Shown here in pieces: positions 17,710-27,408 of a DNA stretch of 64,000 bases. The DNA is from Gracilibacillus salitolerans (GTDB lineage Bacteria > Bacillota > Bacilli > Bacillales > Amphibacillaceae): contig NZ_CP045915.1 of the NCBI RefSeq assembly GCF_009650095.1, positions 2,046,001-2,110,000 of the forward strand, read 5' to 3'. Positions within the stretch are counted from its first letter, which is position 1. The number at the start of each line of letters is the position of its first letter. Both the position numbers and the translations under genes were made by a program. The notes beneath the pieces are model-generated. The model was given only the letters and a program-made list of their open reading frames with translations, searched no databases and was not told the origin of the DNA.

Positions 17710-18267
17710 GTCATACATAAAGGTGTAGACAAGACAAACGAAAAAAAGACGTAAAAAAGGAAAGAAGCATAGGGCTTGAAGGCAAAGATAAAAACCGTAA
17801 AGGATAACGCACGGTGCTAGCCATGTATTGATGAACGCAAGCCAGGAGTTCGTGACAGATCCTTAGACGGAACGATAAAATGTGAGAATCCACGGATATC
17901 AGTGTGCTCATCGGAGTAGAGATTTTTGCCTTCATGCCGTGTGTTTGTCCCCTTGATACCTTACAGGAAAGGAGGCACTTCCATTCTTCTTAGCTATAGG
18001 AGGAGTGGTTGGCAAGCTAAGAGAAGGAGAGCATTTGCTTATATCTGCGCAAGAAATACTATTCGTTGATAAAGGGTCGAATTTAGACTCCTAGCTTAAG
18101 GTTACCCAAAAAGAGATACAATGAAATGTTTTGAAGGTAGCCTTGACAGTTTCGTTCATATCAGTATTCTGCCAGCGCTAACAGTGATGTTTTGATTATG
18201 AAGAGAAGTAATTCATTGGAAATATATTCAACGGCTTTCCTCTTACTTAACTAGAGAATTACACCAA
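17710..18267 (+). other. Gene-free stretch, probably IS110 3' non-coding end
   Basis: No convincing frame. It contains ACGGTGCTAGCCATGTATTG, inverted pieces around GGTTGGCAAGCTAAG/CTTAGCTATAGG and an A-rich start. IS110/IS1111 elements carry long non-coding ends that encode a guide (bridge) RNA; this could be such an end, but folding was not tested. Confidence 0.35.
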
Positions 18268-18450
18268 GCTGCGGAAAAATGCGACACTCCTGGGGGAGAC
18301 AGCGCGAGCTGAAGATCCAGCAGGCAGTGGGTGTCTGCCGAGGAAGCTGAAGCCGTGCCCCCGGAAAGGGAGTATTTTTCCGCAGCTACGAGCTTACACT
18401 CAACTCCAAAAGAATGGATGAGAGTAAATCTGAATTTTCACTAGTTCGTA
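18268..18450 (+). repeat. Repeat family 2 with terminal inverted repeats
   Basis: Core 18268-18387 begins AGCTGCGGAAAAATGCGACA and ends GGGAGTATTTTTCCGCAGCT, giving a perfect 14-bp terminal inverted repeat. Inside are GGGGGAGACAGCGCGAGCTG and GGAAGCTGAAGCCGTGCC. The right flank (AAGAATGGATGAGAG, TTTTCACTAGTTCG) is also shared with 28620-28672. Non-coding, MITE-like. Confidence 0.75.
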
Positions 18451-18550
18451 GTTTTTGTCTATTTCGACTCAGATACAAGGTAAGATTGGTGTTTTTTCTT
18501 ACATATTTTATTATTGCGTGGGTACCCTATGTAAAAAAGGGGTGAGTGCG

Positions 18551-18964
18551 TTGTACGAATTAGATTCGAAAATTGAGAATAATGTATATTCCTATCAACA
18601 AGTGAAAGACATACTAGAAAAAGAAGGCTATGCACTAGGTGGAGCGTGGGAGTATGATCACGGCTATTTTGATTATAAATTAGCTAACGATGGTGGCTAT
18701 CATTTTCTTCGTATCCCTTTTCATTCTGTGAGAGGGGAGATAGAGCATGATGCGTCAGTAATAAGAATCGATAAACCTTATTTACTGACTCACCGCTATC
18801 AGGATGATGTTGACGCATATGCAGAAAGTAGTGTCATACAAGCTGCTTTCAACCAATTTCAGGCACCTATAGAAAAAGATGCTGATATTCCATCAAATTA
18901 TATTGAAAAAGGGAAAGTCGTATTGCAAAACTTAGAAGTGTTACTTACGCAAATTTCGGATTGA
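18551..18964 (+). CDS. yugN: YugN-like protein of unknown function
   Basis: 137-residue cytosolic protein matching the YugN family in length and in its place beside yugO and pgi. The start is a TTG (LYELDSK) preceded by AAAGGGGTGAG; the open frame further upstream runs into repeat family 2 and has no ribosome binding site. Visible family pattern: YDHGYFDYKLANDGGYHFLR and a C-terminal helix KGKVVLQNLEVLLTQI. No biochemical role is known. Confidence 0.85.
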   Translation: MYELDSKIENNVYSYQQVKDILEKEGYALGGAWEYDHGYFDYKLANDGGYHFLRIPFHSVRGEIEHDASVIRIDKPYLLTHRYQDDVDAYAESSVIQAAFNQFQAPIEKDADIPSNYIEKGKVVLQNLEVLLTQISD

Positions 18965-18983
18965 AAATTATGCAGAATATACT

Positions 18984-19018
18984 TAACCCATTTCGAAAAA
19001 GAAGAAATGGGTTCTTTA
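18984..19018. terminator. Terminator between yugN and yugO
   Basis: AACCCATTTC, loop, GAAATGGGTTCTTT; serves yugN and possibly the convergent yugO. Confidence 0.8.
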
Positions 19019-19020
19019 CA

Positions 19021-20040
19021 TTATTCAACTTGTTTTCGAGTATGTTCTAATGACTGTAAATATATTAGAGAATCGCCCTTTTTCATACGTAATGCAAAAT
19101 CGGGATGTAAGATCATTTCATTTTCTCTAAATAAGCCAATTAACCATTTTCTATCTGCTAAGAATTGTTGAGCACAGAAGTAAAAATCTTTATCAATCAA
19201 ACCTTCATCAACTAATTCTGAGCAAAATTGTTGTTCTTCTAGAGTTTTTGCTATAATTTCTGTAACTTGGGGATCTGTTTGGAATAGTGATTGATAAAAT
19301 AAGGAACTCATAAAATTATTAGAACGAACGGTGACATCGGCTCCAGCGCGAATCGCATTTTTTCGCTGCATTTCGGTTAAAATTTCGGAAATGATATGGA
19401 TGGAAGCATTATTACCACGAGCTGCAATGATACTTAAAATCGTTTGCCGGTCAGCTTGTTCCTCCGTTAAGCTAGGGTCAGATGTAATAATAATAAATTT
19501 TGCTTGTTCAATATTGGCTTTTTGTAATGTTTTATCTGAAGTAGGTTCACCTTTGATATAATGTATGTGGTGATCTTTAAAGGATAGCTTATTTAAAGTA
19601 TGATCAATCAATACCACTTCTGTATCAAGGTTATGAGCTTCAATCATTTCAATTAATTGTTTAGTTCGCTCATTCCAACCTATAATAATAGTGTGGTTGG
19701 TACCTCTATAAGAAGTTTTTCCTTCTGATAAATCTTGTTCAAATTTGATAGTCCCTGCAGACAAGGTAGCCATGTAAAAAGTAACGAAACCACCCCCGGC
19801 TAAAATTAGTAGGATAGCTATTATTTTGCCGATTGTACTAAGTGGTACATAATCTCCATATCCAACGGTCGACCCTGTAACTATCGCCCACCAAATTCCG
19901 TCAAATACGGAGGGGAAGTGATCTGGTTCGATTAAATGGATAAGAGATCCGAACATTGTCATTAGTATCGATACACTTAATAATAGCCGTACAATAATGG
20001 GCAGATGGAAGTAAAATTGTACGCATTTATACCAAATCAT
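19021..20040 (-). CDS. yugO: Potassium channel with RCK domain (YugO)
   Basis: Two-TM K+ channel subunit of 339 residues. TM1 is at about 17-38, the pore helix and selectivity filter TVGYGD at residues 58-63 and TM2 at about 70-92, followed by a cytosolic RCK (TrkA-N) domain with IIIGWNERTKQLIEMI and a C-terminal TrkA-C-like part. In B. subtilis YugO releases K+ in biofilm electrical signalling and membrane-potential control. AAAGGTGAT precedes the ATG. It converges on yugN. Confidence 0.93.
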   Translation of the reverse strand: MIWYKCVQFYFHLPIIVRLLLSVSILMTMFGSLIHLIEPDHFPSVFDGIWWAIVTGSTVGYGDYVPLSTIGKIIAILLILAGGGFVTFYMATLSAGTIKFEQDLSEGKTSYRGTNHTIIIGWNERTKQLIEMIEAHNLDTEVVLIDHTLNKLSFKDHHIHYIKGEPTSDKTLQKANIEQAKFIIITSDPSLTEEQADRQTILSIIAARGNNASIHIISEILTEMQRKNAIRAGADVTVRSNNFMSSLFYQSLFQTDPQVTEIIAKTLEEQQFCSELVDEGLIDKDFYFCAQQFLADRKWLIGLFRENEMILHPDFALRMKKGDSLIYLQSLEHTRKQVE

Positions 20041-20049
20041 GTGATCACC

Positions 20050-20160
20050 TTTTTTTATCAGTGTGGATCAGGTAAACTAACACCCTGATAAGTTTCTCTA
20101 ACCCTCAGTGGGGAAACAACCACCCCCCCCTGAGAGAAGTCTTACTTTATTATAGTTTAA
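20050..20160 (+). repeat. Interspersed repeat family 1, diverged copy D
   Basis: TTTTTTTATCAGTGTGGATCAGG, CTAACACCCTGATAAG, ACCCTCAGTGGGG and GAAGTCTTACTTTATTATAG align in order with copy B at 12432-12588 (GATCAGGTGAGTTAACACCC, ATCAGTAGGGG, GAAGTCTCGCTTTAT). It lies between the divergent yugO and M42 peptidase genes and contains a run of eight or nine C. Confidence 0.65.
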
Positions 20161-20203
20161 ACAAGTTCAAGTACCTTATTCTTACTTAGGAGGAATGTTC
20201 TTT

Positions 20204-21262
20204 ATGGAAAAAGAAAGAATAGCGTTTTTACAAGAGTTATTACATACACCCTCTCCATCAAGTATGGAAATGGAAATTCAGAAAAAGTGGCTGAAATATG
20301 TAGAGCCATTTGTCGATGAAATACGTAGTGATCACGCTGGTAACGTCATTGCGGTGAAAAATGAAGAAGCAGATTTTCATTTGCTGTTAGCTGGTCATAG
20401 TGATGAGGTTGCATTTGTTGTTAATCGTATGGATGATAATGGTTTTGTCTTTGTGGACAAAATGGGTGGTATTAATCCAAAGTCAGCAATTGGCATGAAA
20501 GTGGAAATATTAGGTCAGGATAAACAAGTTCCTGGTGTAATCGGTGTTAACGCCCAGCATCATGGAGGTATAAAAGGTGACTTTGAAGTGGAAGATCTTT
20601 TTATAGATTGTGGCGCAAAAGATAAGTCGGAAATGGAACAAGATATCCAAATTGGGGATTTAGTAGTGTATCGCCGACAATCTGAAGTCTTAAAAAATCG
20701 CTATGTTTCTGGTAGAGGACTTGATAATCGAACAGGTGCTTTTATCGTTGCAGAAGTAATGAGAAGGCTTGCGGATAAAGATATTAGTATCGGAGTTTAT
20801 GGTGTGAGTACTGTGAACGAAGAAACAAACTTGGGTGGTGCCTATTTCGCAGCGGCAGGTCTTAAACCAGATGCAGCCTTAGCATTAGATGTTACATTTG
20901 CTACTGACTACCCATCTGTAGATAAACGAAAACATGGCGATATTCGATTAGACGGTGGTCCTGTACTGGCAAAAGGAGCACCGATCAATCGCAAATTGAA
21001 TCAACTGTTAGAAAAGAGCGCCGAAAAATTAGGTGTCGAAGTACAATATGAATTAACGCCAAGACATACAGGAACAGATGCTGATAAGATGCGCTTAACG
21101 GGTAAAGGTGTACCAATCAGTTTAGTATCTCTGCCATTACGATACATGCATTCACCCGTGGAGACGGCAAGTATCAAAGATATCGAAGAGGAAATTTCTT
21201 TATTGATAGAAATGATCACAAATATGACTGGCAAGGAAAGTTTAAATCCATTAGATGATTAA
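20204..21262 (+). CDS. M42-family metallo-aminopeptidase
   Basis: Cytosolic peptidase with two metal ions that trims N-terminal residues from peptides (glutamyl aminopeptidase/endoglucanase M type), about 352 residues. Ligand motifs: AGHSDEV, the bridging Asp in GRGLDNRTG, catalytic Glu pair in TVNEETNLGGA, Asp in ALDVTFATD and the last His in MHSPVETA. The start is ATG 20204 with AGGAGG 9 bases upstream. Close to YsdC/YtoP/FrvX-type proteins of Bacillus; which one is unclear. Confidence 0.9.
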   Translation: MEKERIAFLQELLHTPSPSSMEMEIQKKWLKYVEPFVDEIRSDHAGNVIAVKNEEADFHLLLAGHSDEVAFVVNRMDDNGFVFVDKMGGINPKSAIGMKVEILGQDKQVPGVIGVNAQHHGGIKGDFEVEDLFIDCGAKDKSEMEQDIQIGDLVVYRRQSEVLKNRYVSGRGLDNRTGAFIVAEVMRRLADKDISIGVYGVSTVNEETNLGGAYFAAAGLKPDAALALDVTFATDYPSVDKRKHGDIRLDGGPVLAKGAPINRKLNQLLEKSAEKLGVEVQYELTPRHTGTDADKMRLTGKGVPISLVSLPLRYMHSPVETASIKDIEEEISLLIEMITNMTGKESLNPLDD

Positions 21263-21268
21263 AAAATG

Positions 21269-21297
21269 TTGACATAAAATGTTAAAACCCATACGAT
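21269..21297 (+). promoter_or_regulatory. Promoter of ribU
   Basis: TTGACA (21269-21274), 17-base spacer, TACGAT (21292-21297). It lies 3' of the upstream candidate start of ribU, so it decides for the TTG at 21330. There is no room for an FMN riboswitch. Confidence 0.6.
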
Positions 21298-21329
21298 TAA
21301 ATTATTATCTCGATGGGGAGGCAAACATA

Positions 21330-21908
21330 TTGAATTCATCATCTGCCCAAACAAGTAATCTCTATCGTTTAATCGTGATTTCGATTATGGGAACGATATC
21401 GGTATTATTAATGTTTTTAAATTTCCCTTTACCATTTCCTTTTATTCCAGCATATTTGCGAATAGATGTAAGTGATATTCCAGCCCTAATTGCAGGGATT
21501 ATTTTTTCACCAGTCGCAGGAGTAGTAGTTGTAGCCATCAAAAATATATTGTATGTGCTTGTAACAGCTATTTCTGATCCGATTGGTGCACTGGCCAATT
21601 TCTTTGCCGGGATGCTTTATGTTGTACCGGTTAGTTTTATGTATATGAAATATCGTTCAATGAAAAGTGTGCTCATCGGTTTAGGAATCGGAACATTGCT
21701 GATGACCATTGGCTTAACCCTTTTAAACTACTTCTTATTTATTCCGGCATATAGCTGGTTTATGGGCTGGGAAGAAATGTCCGAAAGTGTAAAGCGAAGC
21801 ACAGTACTAGTTGGTATCCTGCCATTTAACCTGATAAAAGGGATAATAGTAGGTATCGTTTTTGCACTAATCTTCACCAAACTTAAGAACTGGATACAAA
21901 AGAAATAA
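21330..21908 (+). CDS. ribU: Riboflavin ECF transporter S component
   Basis: Integral membrane substrate-binding subunit that works with the shared energy-coupling module (EcfAA'T, encoded elsewhere) to import riboflavin. About 192 residues with six hydrophobic segments; the conserved segment PAYLRIDVSDIPALIAGIIF and FAGMLYVVPVS match RibU/YpaA. The start is TTG 21330 with GGGGAGG 8 bases upstream; the ATG at 21279 lies upstream of the likely transcription start. An FMN riboswitch, usual before this gene, is not visible. Confidence 0.88.
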   Translation: MNSSSAQTSNLYRLIVISIMGTISVLLMFLNFPLPFPFIPAYLRIDVSDIPALIAGIIFSPVAGVVVVAIKNILYVLVTAISDPIGALANFFAGMLYVVPVSFMYMKYRSMKSVLIGLGIGTLLMTIGLTLLNYFLFIPAYSWFMGWEEMSESVKRSTVLVGILPFNLIKGIIVGIVFALIFTKLKNWIQKK

Positions 21909-21938
21909 AAAAATCGAGCCCTTGCGCTCGATTTTTTT
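21907..21938. terminator. Bidirectional terminator ribU / thioesterase
   Basis: AAAAAAATCGAGC, CCTT loop region, GCTCGATTTTTTT between two convergent genes. Confidence 0.9.
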
Positions 21939-21939
21939 A

Positions 21940-22317
21940 CTACAACTTATTAATAACTCCTAACGTACAACGAGAAATCGCAATTAATTCCTCGTCTTCA
22001 TCCTCCACTTGGATATTCCATACCATTGTACGCTTGCCAATATGAATAGGAGTTGCTTTAGCAATAATAACTCCATCTTTTTTCGCTCTTAGATGATTGC
22101 AATTAATTTCCATACCAACAATCGCTTGTGATCGCGGATCAACATGCTCCATGCCACCCATACTTGCTGCCGTTTCCGCTAGAGCTACCGTTGCTCCTCC
22201 GTGAAGAAAACCGACAGGCTGTTTGACACTTCCGGTTACCGGCATCGAAATAGCGACCAGGCTTTTTGATTTTTCTTTTACTTCCATTTGTAATGCTTCC
22301 ATTAAGGTGTTGTGCAT
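21940..22317 (-). CDS. menI: Hotdog-fold thioesterase (PaaI/YuxO type), possible DHNA-CoA hydrolase
   Basis: 125-residue hotdog thioesterase. GFLHGGATVALAETAAS holds the conserved HGG and the catalytic Glu. YuxO-type relatives hydrolyse 1,4-dihydroxy-2-naphthoyl-CoA, the step between MenB and MenA. It is 15 bases from menA in the same direction, which supports that role, but the gene name is an inference from context. The start codon is ATG with GGAGGTA upstream. Confidence 0.75.
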   Translation of the reverse strand: MHNTLMEALQMEVKEKSKSLVAISMPVTGSVKQPVGFLHGGATVALAETAASMGGMEHVDPRSQAIVGMEINCNHLRAKKDGVIIAKATPIHIGKRTMVWNIQVEDEDEELIAISRCTLGVINKL

Positions 22318-22332
22318 AAGTATACCTCCGAT

Positions 22333-23265
22333 TTACAATGGTAGTGGAATGAAAATTTGTAATAATAATGACAATCCGATAAGTGCACCATAGATTGTAT
22401 TGGTTTTAGCAGTAGCAACCATGGCGGGAATCATACCAACATTTGTCGTATTGGTTTGGAATGTACGAACAGCTTGGCGAGCTTTCGGTATACTTAATAA
22501 ACTAATGATACTATATATTGGTAATAGTCCAGCGATAATAAAGGCGGCTGTCAACGCATAACTAAGTAACATTAAGCTGGATAAAAGAAAGATAGCCCGA
22601 TCTCTTCCAAGTAAAATAGCGATCGTTTTTCGACCGTTTTCTTTGTCGCCATCTAAATCACGGATATTGTTAGATAACAGAATACAGCCAATAAAAATAG
22701 CGATCGGAATAGAAATAACGATTACTTGCCATGTGACCATTAATGTCTGAATATAATAACTAATCCCGATAATAACAGTTCCCATTAACAGTCCAGAAAA
22801 AACCTCTCCGAATGGTGTGTAGGCAATCGGTATCGGTCCGCCCGTATATAAGTAGCCGACTAACATACATAAGCTACCTATAACGGCGATCCACCAGCTG
22901 GATGTCATACAAATATAAACACCTAGTAAGATTGCCACTCCGAAAAAGACAAATGCTAACCTTTTTACAACATGAGGTTTGATACCATCTCTGACAATGG
23001 TTCCACCAATGCCGACGGAGTTTTCGTTGTCCAGTCCTCTCGCATAATCATAATACTCATTAAACATATTGGTAGCCGCTTGGATCAACATCGCCGCAAT
23101 TAACATCGCAACAAATAACAATGGTTGGAAACTACTATCCAGTACTGCTAACATGGTCCCGACAAAAACAGGAATAAAGGAAGCAGTCAATGTGTGTGGT
23201 CTCAGTAATCTCCACCATATATGGAATCCGGGCTTCTCATTTAAATGGTTTGATTTTGTTTCCAT
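22333..23265 (-). CDS. menA: 1,4-dihydroxy-2-naphthoate polyprenyltransferase
   Basis: UbiA-family integral membrane enzyme that attaches the polyprenyl chain to DHNA, giving demethylmenaquinone. 310 residues with eight to nine membrane spans; the two Asp-rich prenyl-diphosphate/Mg sites are NMFNEYYDYARGLD and NNIRDLDGDKENGR. It is divergent from menF, so the two halves of the pathway share a promoter region (23266-23498). Confidence 0.95.
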   Translation of the reverse strand: METKSNHLNEKPGFHIWWRLLRPHTLTASFIPVFVGTMLAVLDSSFQPLLFVAMLIAAMLIQAATNMFNEYYDYARGLDNENSVGIGGTIVRDGIKPHVVKRLAFVFFGVAILLGVYICMTSSWWIAVIGSLCMLVGYLYTGGPIPIAYTPFGEVFSGLLMGTVIIGISYYIQTLMVTWQVIVISIPIAIFIGCILLSNNIRDLDGDKENGRKTIAILLGRDRAIFLLSSLMLLSYALTAAFIIAGLLPIYSIISLLSIPKARQAVRTFQTNTTNVGMIPAMVATAKTNTIYGALIGLSLLLQIFIPLPL

Positions 23266-23498
23266 TGTAAGAAATCTCCTTGATAAAAATTAAGTAACAT
23301 TATAAGTTTAGTGAATACTTATATATGTGTCAAACTATTGTTATAAACATTATTCATCACCAAAGATAAGTTTTTTGTTATACTAGTAAAGGGTATATTA
23401 TCTAAAGAACATATTATTATCTTTAAAAATAGTGTGAATTATACTATAATGAATAGCGTTTATGAAAAAAATGCCCTATTATATTGGAGGGTTTATCA

Positions 23499-24884
23499 AT
23501 GATTGAAACAAAGGAAATAAAAATAGATGGTGTTTTACAATCAGCTCAAAAACAATCTATAGATAAATCGGCACCAACCTTTGTTAGTGTTACAGAACAA
23601 ATAGAATGGATTGACCCGATCGATTTCTTTCAGGCTGGTAAAGGAATAGAAGAAAATCGTATTTATTGGTCTAGTGCAGATCAGAAAACACAGTTTATCG
23701 GTATCGGAGACGCATTACTTTTTCATGATGTGGATGCTTCATACCAAGGTTTGAAAGAGAAATGGAAACAAACGATGGAAAATAGTTGGATTGTTAATCC
23801 ATTTGATCAATATAAGACAGGTCCGATTGCTTTTGGCGGTTTTCCATTTGATGCAGAAGAGAAGGTTGAGGAATTATGGGAGGAATTTAATGGCAGTCAA
23901 TTTCGGGTTCCGACCTTTCTGTTAACGATAGATAAGAATAAAGCATTCTTGACTACGACGGTCTATGTAGAGCAAGGAAGTAATATCGATCAATTAGCAG
24001 CAGAACTTATAACGAAAAAGAATCAGCTATTACTTGTATCCAAACCAACGTATCAGGAAAATCATATTGTATTAAAGCATGAAGTAGATCCTGCAGAGTG
24101 GAAAAAACTTGTGCATAAGGCGACAACTGCCATTGATTCAGAAAAGGTAGATAAAATTGTGTTGGCACGAGAGTTACAAATTGAATTTGATGACGTTTGT
24201 GATATTGGACAAGTTCTCGGCCGTCTTCAAAAAACACAAGAGAATAGTTTTGTTTTTGCCTGGGAAAAGGATAATGTTTGCTTTATTGGAGCAACACCTG
24301 AACGCTTAGTGAAAGTAGATAATCAACAGTTATTCTCTACCTGTCTGGCTGGAACAGCTCCACGGGGTAATACGAAGGAAGAAGATAGTTATTTTGGACA
24401 GCAGTTACTGCAAGATCAAAAAAACCGCAATGAACATCAATTTGTGGTGGATATGATCAAAGAAGCGGTTTGTTCCTTTGCTAAATATGTTGAAATACCC
24501 GATCAACCTATTTTATATCCATTAAAAAACTTGCAGCATTTATTTACGCCTGTACAAGCAGAATTAGATCAAGGTTATACATTATTGGATGTTGTTGAAA
24601 AACTTCATCCAACACCTGCTTTATGTGGTTTTCCAAGAGAAAGTTCGTTAGACTTTATTCGTAAATTTGAGCAGTTAAAGCGTGGATGGTACGGAGCTCC
24701 AATCGGCTGGTTTGATCAGTATTTTGATGGAGAATTTGCAGTAGCGATTCGATCTGCACTCGTTGCCGGAGATAAAGCATCATTATTTGCTGGTTGTGGT
24801 CTTGTTCAAGATTCAGATCCTGAAATAGAGTACCAGGAAACAAATATTAAATTCACCCCAATGTTACAAGCTCTGGGAGGGTAA
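23499..24884 (+). CDS. menF: Menaquinone-specific isochorismate synthase
   Basis: Converts chorismate to isochorismate, the first step of menaquinone synthesis. 461 residues from ATG 23499 (GGAGGG 8 bases before); the TTG 15 bases upstream overlaps that site. The chorismate-binding domain fills the C-terminal half: KIVLARELQIEF, FIGATPERLV, TCLAGTAPRG, HPTPALCGFPRE, WYGAPIGWFD. It opens the menFDHB run, with only 2 bases to menD. Confidence 0.95.
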   Translation: MIETKEIKIDGVLQSAQKQSIDKSAPTFVSVTEQIEWIDPIDFFQAGKGIEENRIYWSSADQKTQFIGIGDALLFHDVDASYQGLKEKWKQTMENSWIVNPFDQYKTGPIAFGGFPFDAEEKVEELWEEFNGSQFRVPTFLLTIDKNKAFLTTTVYVEQGSNIDQLAAELITKKNQLLLVSKPTYQENHIVLKHEVDPAEWKKLVHKATTAIDSEKVDKIVLARELQIEFDDVCDIGQVLGRLQKTQENSFVFAWEKDNVCFIGATPERLVKVDNQQLFSTCLAGTAPRGNTKEEDSYFGQQLLQDQKNRNEHQFVVDMIKEAVCSFAKYVEIPDQPILYPLKNLQHLFTPVQAELDQGYTLLDVVEKLHPTPALCGFPRESSLDFIRKFEQLKRGWYGAPIGWFDQYFDGEFAVAIRSALVAGDKASLFAGCGLVQDSDPEIEYQETNIKFTPMLQALGG

Positions 24885-24886
24885 TT

Positions 24887-26629
24887 ATGAACCATGTCGA
24901 GTCTTTAACAAAATATGTTGGTCATTTCGTTGATCAGCTTTATAAGAGTGGTGTTCGTGATATTGTCATTTCCCCAGGTTCACGATCAACGCCACTATCT
25001 CTAACTTTTGCAGAGTACAACCAATTTAATATTTGGGTCGATATAGATGAACGTTCTGCAGGCTTTTTTGCAACAGGTATTGCTAAGGAAACAAAAAAAG
25101 CGGTCGTACTGGTTTGTTCTTCTGGTACGGCTGCTGCTAATTATTATCCAGCAATTATTGAAGCTTCGTATAGTCGAATTCCTTTAATTGTGCTGACAGC
25201 GGATCGTCCACATGAATTACGTGATGTTGGTGCACCACAAGCCATTGATCAAATAAAAATCTATGGAAACTATGTTAAATGGTTTCATGAAATGGCTATG
25301 CCTGAAGCGACACCGAACATGTTGCAGTATGCACGGAATCATGCTGATCGGGCAGTACATACTTCGTTATATCAAGTGAAAGGGCCGGTACACCTGAATT
25401 TTCCTTTTCGTGAACCACTTATTCCAGATTTCAACTTAGATGGTATGTGGGGAGAGGATGTGGTAATCACACATCATTTTAAATTTGAAAAAACTCAGGT
25501 TTCTATGCCATTATTAGCGGATATTCAGCAGCAATTACAGGATAAAAAACGGGGAATTATTATTTGTGGACCACATGATTATCATGATTTAGCTGCTGCT
25601 GTTTTAGATTTAGCGGATAAATGGCAATTACCTGTATTTGCAGATCCGCTTTCCTCTTTAAGGCATCTTAAAGGAGAAAATGTTGTAGTAGAAAGCTATG
25701 ACAGTCTTTTAAAATCGAAAAAAGTAAGAGAACTCGTCCATGCAGATTTCATTGTCCGTTTTGGTGCAATGCCTGTTTCGAAGCCTGTACTGCAACTTTT
25801 ACAGGAAAATAACATTGAGCAATATATTATCGATGAAGATGTGACATTCCGGAATCCTTCTATCAAGAGTGCCCATTATTTGTACGGGAATCCAGCAGAT
25901 GTAGCGAACCAGTTAGCAACTCTTTCACTATCTTTTGATCGAGAATGGTTACTGATGTGGCAAAAACTGAATGATTCCGCTAGAAATGTATTGATCCAAG
26001 AGCAGCATATTTTAACAGAAGGTTTGGCCGTTCGTGGTATTCAAACAGTAATCCCTGATGAAAGTACATTGTTTGTAGGCAATAGCATGCCGATTCGGGA
26101 TGTGGATACCTTCTGGTTGGCAACGGATAAAAAGGTAAGCATTCAAGCAAATCGTGGTGCCAATGGTATTGATGGCATTATTTCAACAGCCCTCGGAATG
26201 GCGAGCAATGGAAAGCGTGTGACGTTATTGATCGGGGATATTTCGTTTTTACATAGTATGAATGGTTTATTATTAACGAAAAATTATCCTCTCCATCTGA
26301 CCGTTGTGTTGATTAACAATCAAGGTGGAGGTATCTTCTCCTTTTTACCGCAAGCGAAAGAGGGAAGTGCTCATTATGAAATGTTGTTTGGTACACCTCA
26401 GTCGCTTGCATTTGAAAAGGTAGCTGCACTTTATGACTTTGATTTTAATTCAGTCGATGAATGGCCAGCCTATTTAAATGCACTGGAAGCCAGCTATCAG
26501 CAGAAAGGTGTTTCATTGATAGAAGTGAAAACCAATCGAAATGAAAATGTAACATGGCATCGAACGAAATGGCAGGAGATTGAAAAGCATACAATGGCTA
26601 TCTTAGAGGAGAATAGGGATGTACGTTGA
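24887..26629 (+). CDS. menD: SEPHCHC synthase (MenD), ThDP-dependent
   Basis: Joins 2-oxoglutarate (decarboxylated on thiamine diphosphate) to isochorismate, giving 2-succinyl-5-enolpyruvyl-6-hydroxy-3-cyclohexene-1-carboxylate. 580 residues with the usual three domains: Pyr domain (DIVISPGSRSTPLSL, catalytic Glu region), central domain and PP domain with the ThDP/Mg motif GDISFLHSMNGLL...NNQGGGIFSF. Overlaps menH by 11 bases, showing translational coupling. Confidence 0.96.
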   Translation: MNHVESLTKYVGHFVDQLYKSGVRDIVISPGSRSTPLSLTFAEYNQFNIWVDIDERSAGFFATGIAKETKKAVVLVCSSGTAAANYYPAIIEASYSRIPLIVLTADRPHELRDVGAPQAIDQIKIYGNYVKWFHEMAMPEATPNMLQYARNHADRAVHTSLYQVKGPVHLNFPFREPLIPDFNLDGMWGEDVVITHHFKFEKTQVSMPLLADIQQQLQDKKRGIIICGPHDYHDLAAAVLDLADKWQLPVFADPLSSLRHLKGENVVVESYDSLLKSKKVRELVHADFIVRFGAMPVSKPVLQLLQENNIEQYIIDEDVTFRNPSIKSAHYLYGNPADVANQLATLSLSFDREWLLMWQKLNDSARNVLIQEQHILTEGLAVRGIQTVIPDESTLFVGNSMPIRDVDTFWLATDKKVSIQANRGANGIDGIISTALGMASNGKRVTLLIGDISFLHSMNGLLLTKNYPLHLTVVLINNQGGGIFSFLPQAKEGSAHYEMLFGTPQSLAFEKVAALYDFDFNSVDEWPAYLNALEASYQQKGVSLIEVKTNRNENVTWHRTKWQEIEKHTMAILEENRDVR

Positions 26630-27395
26630 TAACTATTGGGTCGATATCTATGGTGATGGCCAACCTGTCGTGCTGTTGCATGGTTTCACTGGTTCTATGC
26701 AAACATGGCAATCATTACGCCCTTTTTTTCCTAACCATCAATTGATCTTTATTGATTTGCCGGGACATGGTCATACAAAGGCTAGAGTGAAGTCGATGTC
26801 TGACTGCTGCAAGGATTTATATAATGTTTGTTGCCAATTGGCTTTGGAACAGATTGATCTTGTCGGTTACTCGATGGGAGGAAGGACGGCTTTATCCTTT
26901 GCCTGCAATTATCCTGAAATGGTGAGATCACTGACGCTGGAAAGTGCGTCTCCTGGCTTAGTAAGTGAGGAGGATCAGCAGGCTAGAAAACAAAAGGATC
27001 AAGAGCTAGCCGATTATATATCCGGTCATTCGCTTGAAGCGTTTGTCGAAAAATGGGAGAACATACCACTATTCGCTTCGCAAAAACAATTACCTATGAA
27101 AATACAAGAAAAAGTTCGCCAAGAGCGATTATCTCAATCTAAAGAAGGATTAGCACATTCGTTAGTAACCATGGGAACAGGTAGGATGCCTTCATGTTGG
27201 AATCAGCTTGATCAGCTTAATATGCCTGTCTTATTAGTTGTTGGCGAATGGGACGAGAAGTTTGTCCAGATCAATCTACAGATGGAAAAATCGATATCAA
27301 ACTGTCGATTAGAAATAATTGATCAGGCTGGACATGCAATTCATGTGGAACAAACGCGAATTTTTGGTACAATAGTAGAGGAATTTATTTCTTAG
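26619..27395 (+). CDS. menH: SHCHC synthase (alpha/beta hydrolase fold)
   Basis: Eliminates pyruvate from the MenD product to give SHCHC. 258 residues with a full hydrolase triad: Ser in [11 protein letters not shown], Asp in VGEWDEKF, His in [10 protein letters not shown], and the oxyanion segment LLHGFTGS. Start ATG 26619 with GAGGAG upstream inside the menD end. Order menF-D-H-B is that of B. subtilis. Confidence 0.93.
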   Translation: MYVDNYWVDIYGDGQPVVLLHGFTGSMQTWQSLRPFFPNHQLIFIDLPGHGHTKARVKSMSDCCKDLYNVCCQLALEQIDLVGYSMGGRTALSFACNYPEMVRSLTLESASPGLVSEEDQQARKQKDQELADYISGHSLEAFVEKWENIPLFASQKQLPMKIQEKVRQERLSQSKEGLAHSLVTMGTGRMPSCWNQLDQLNMPVLLVVGEWDEKFVQINLQMEKSISNCRLEIIDQAGHAIHVEQTRIFGTIVEEFIS

Positions 27396-27408
27396 AGGAG
27401 GTCATCAA

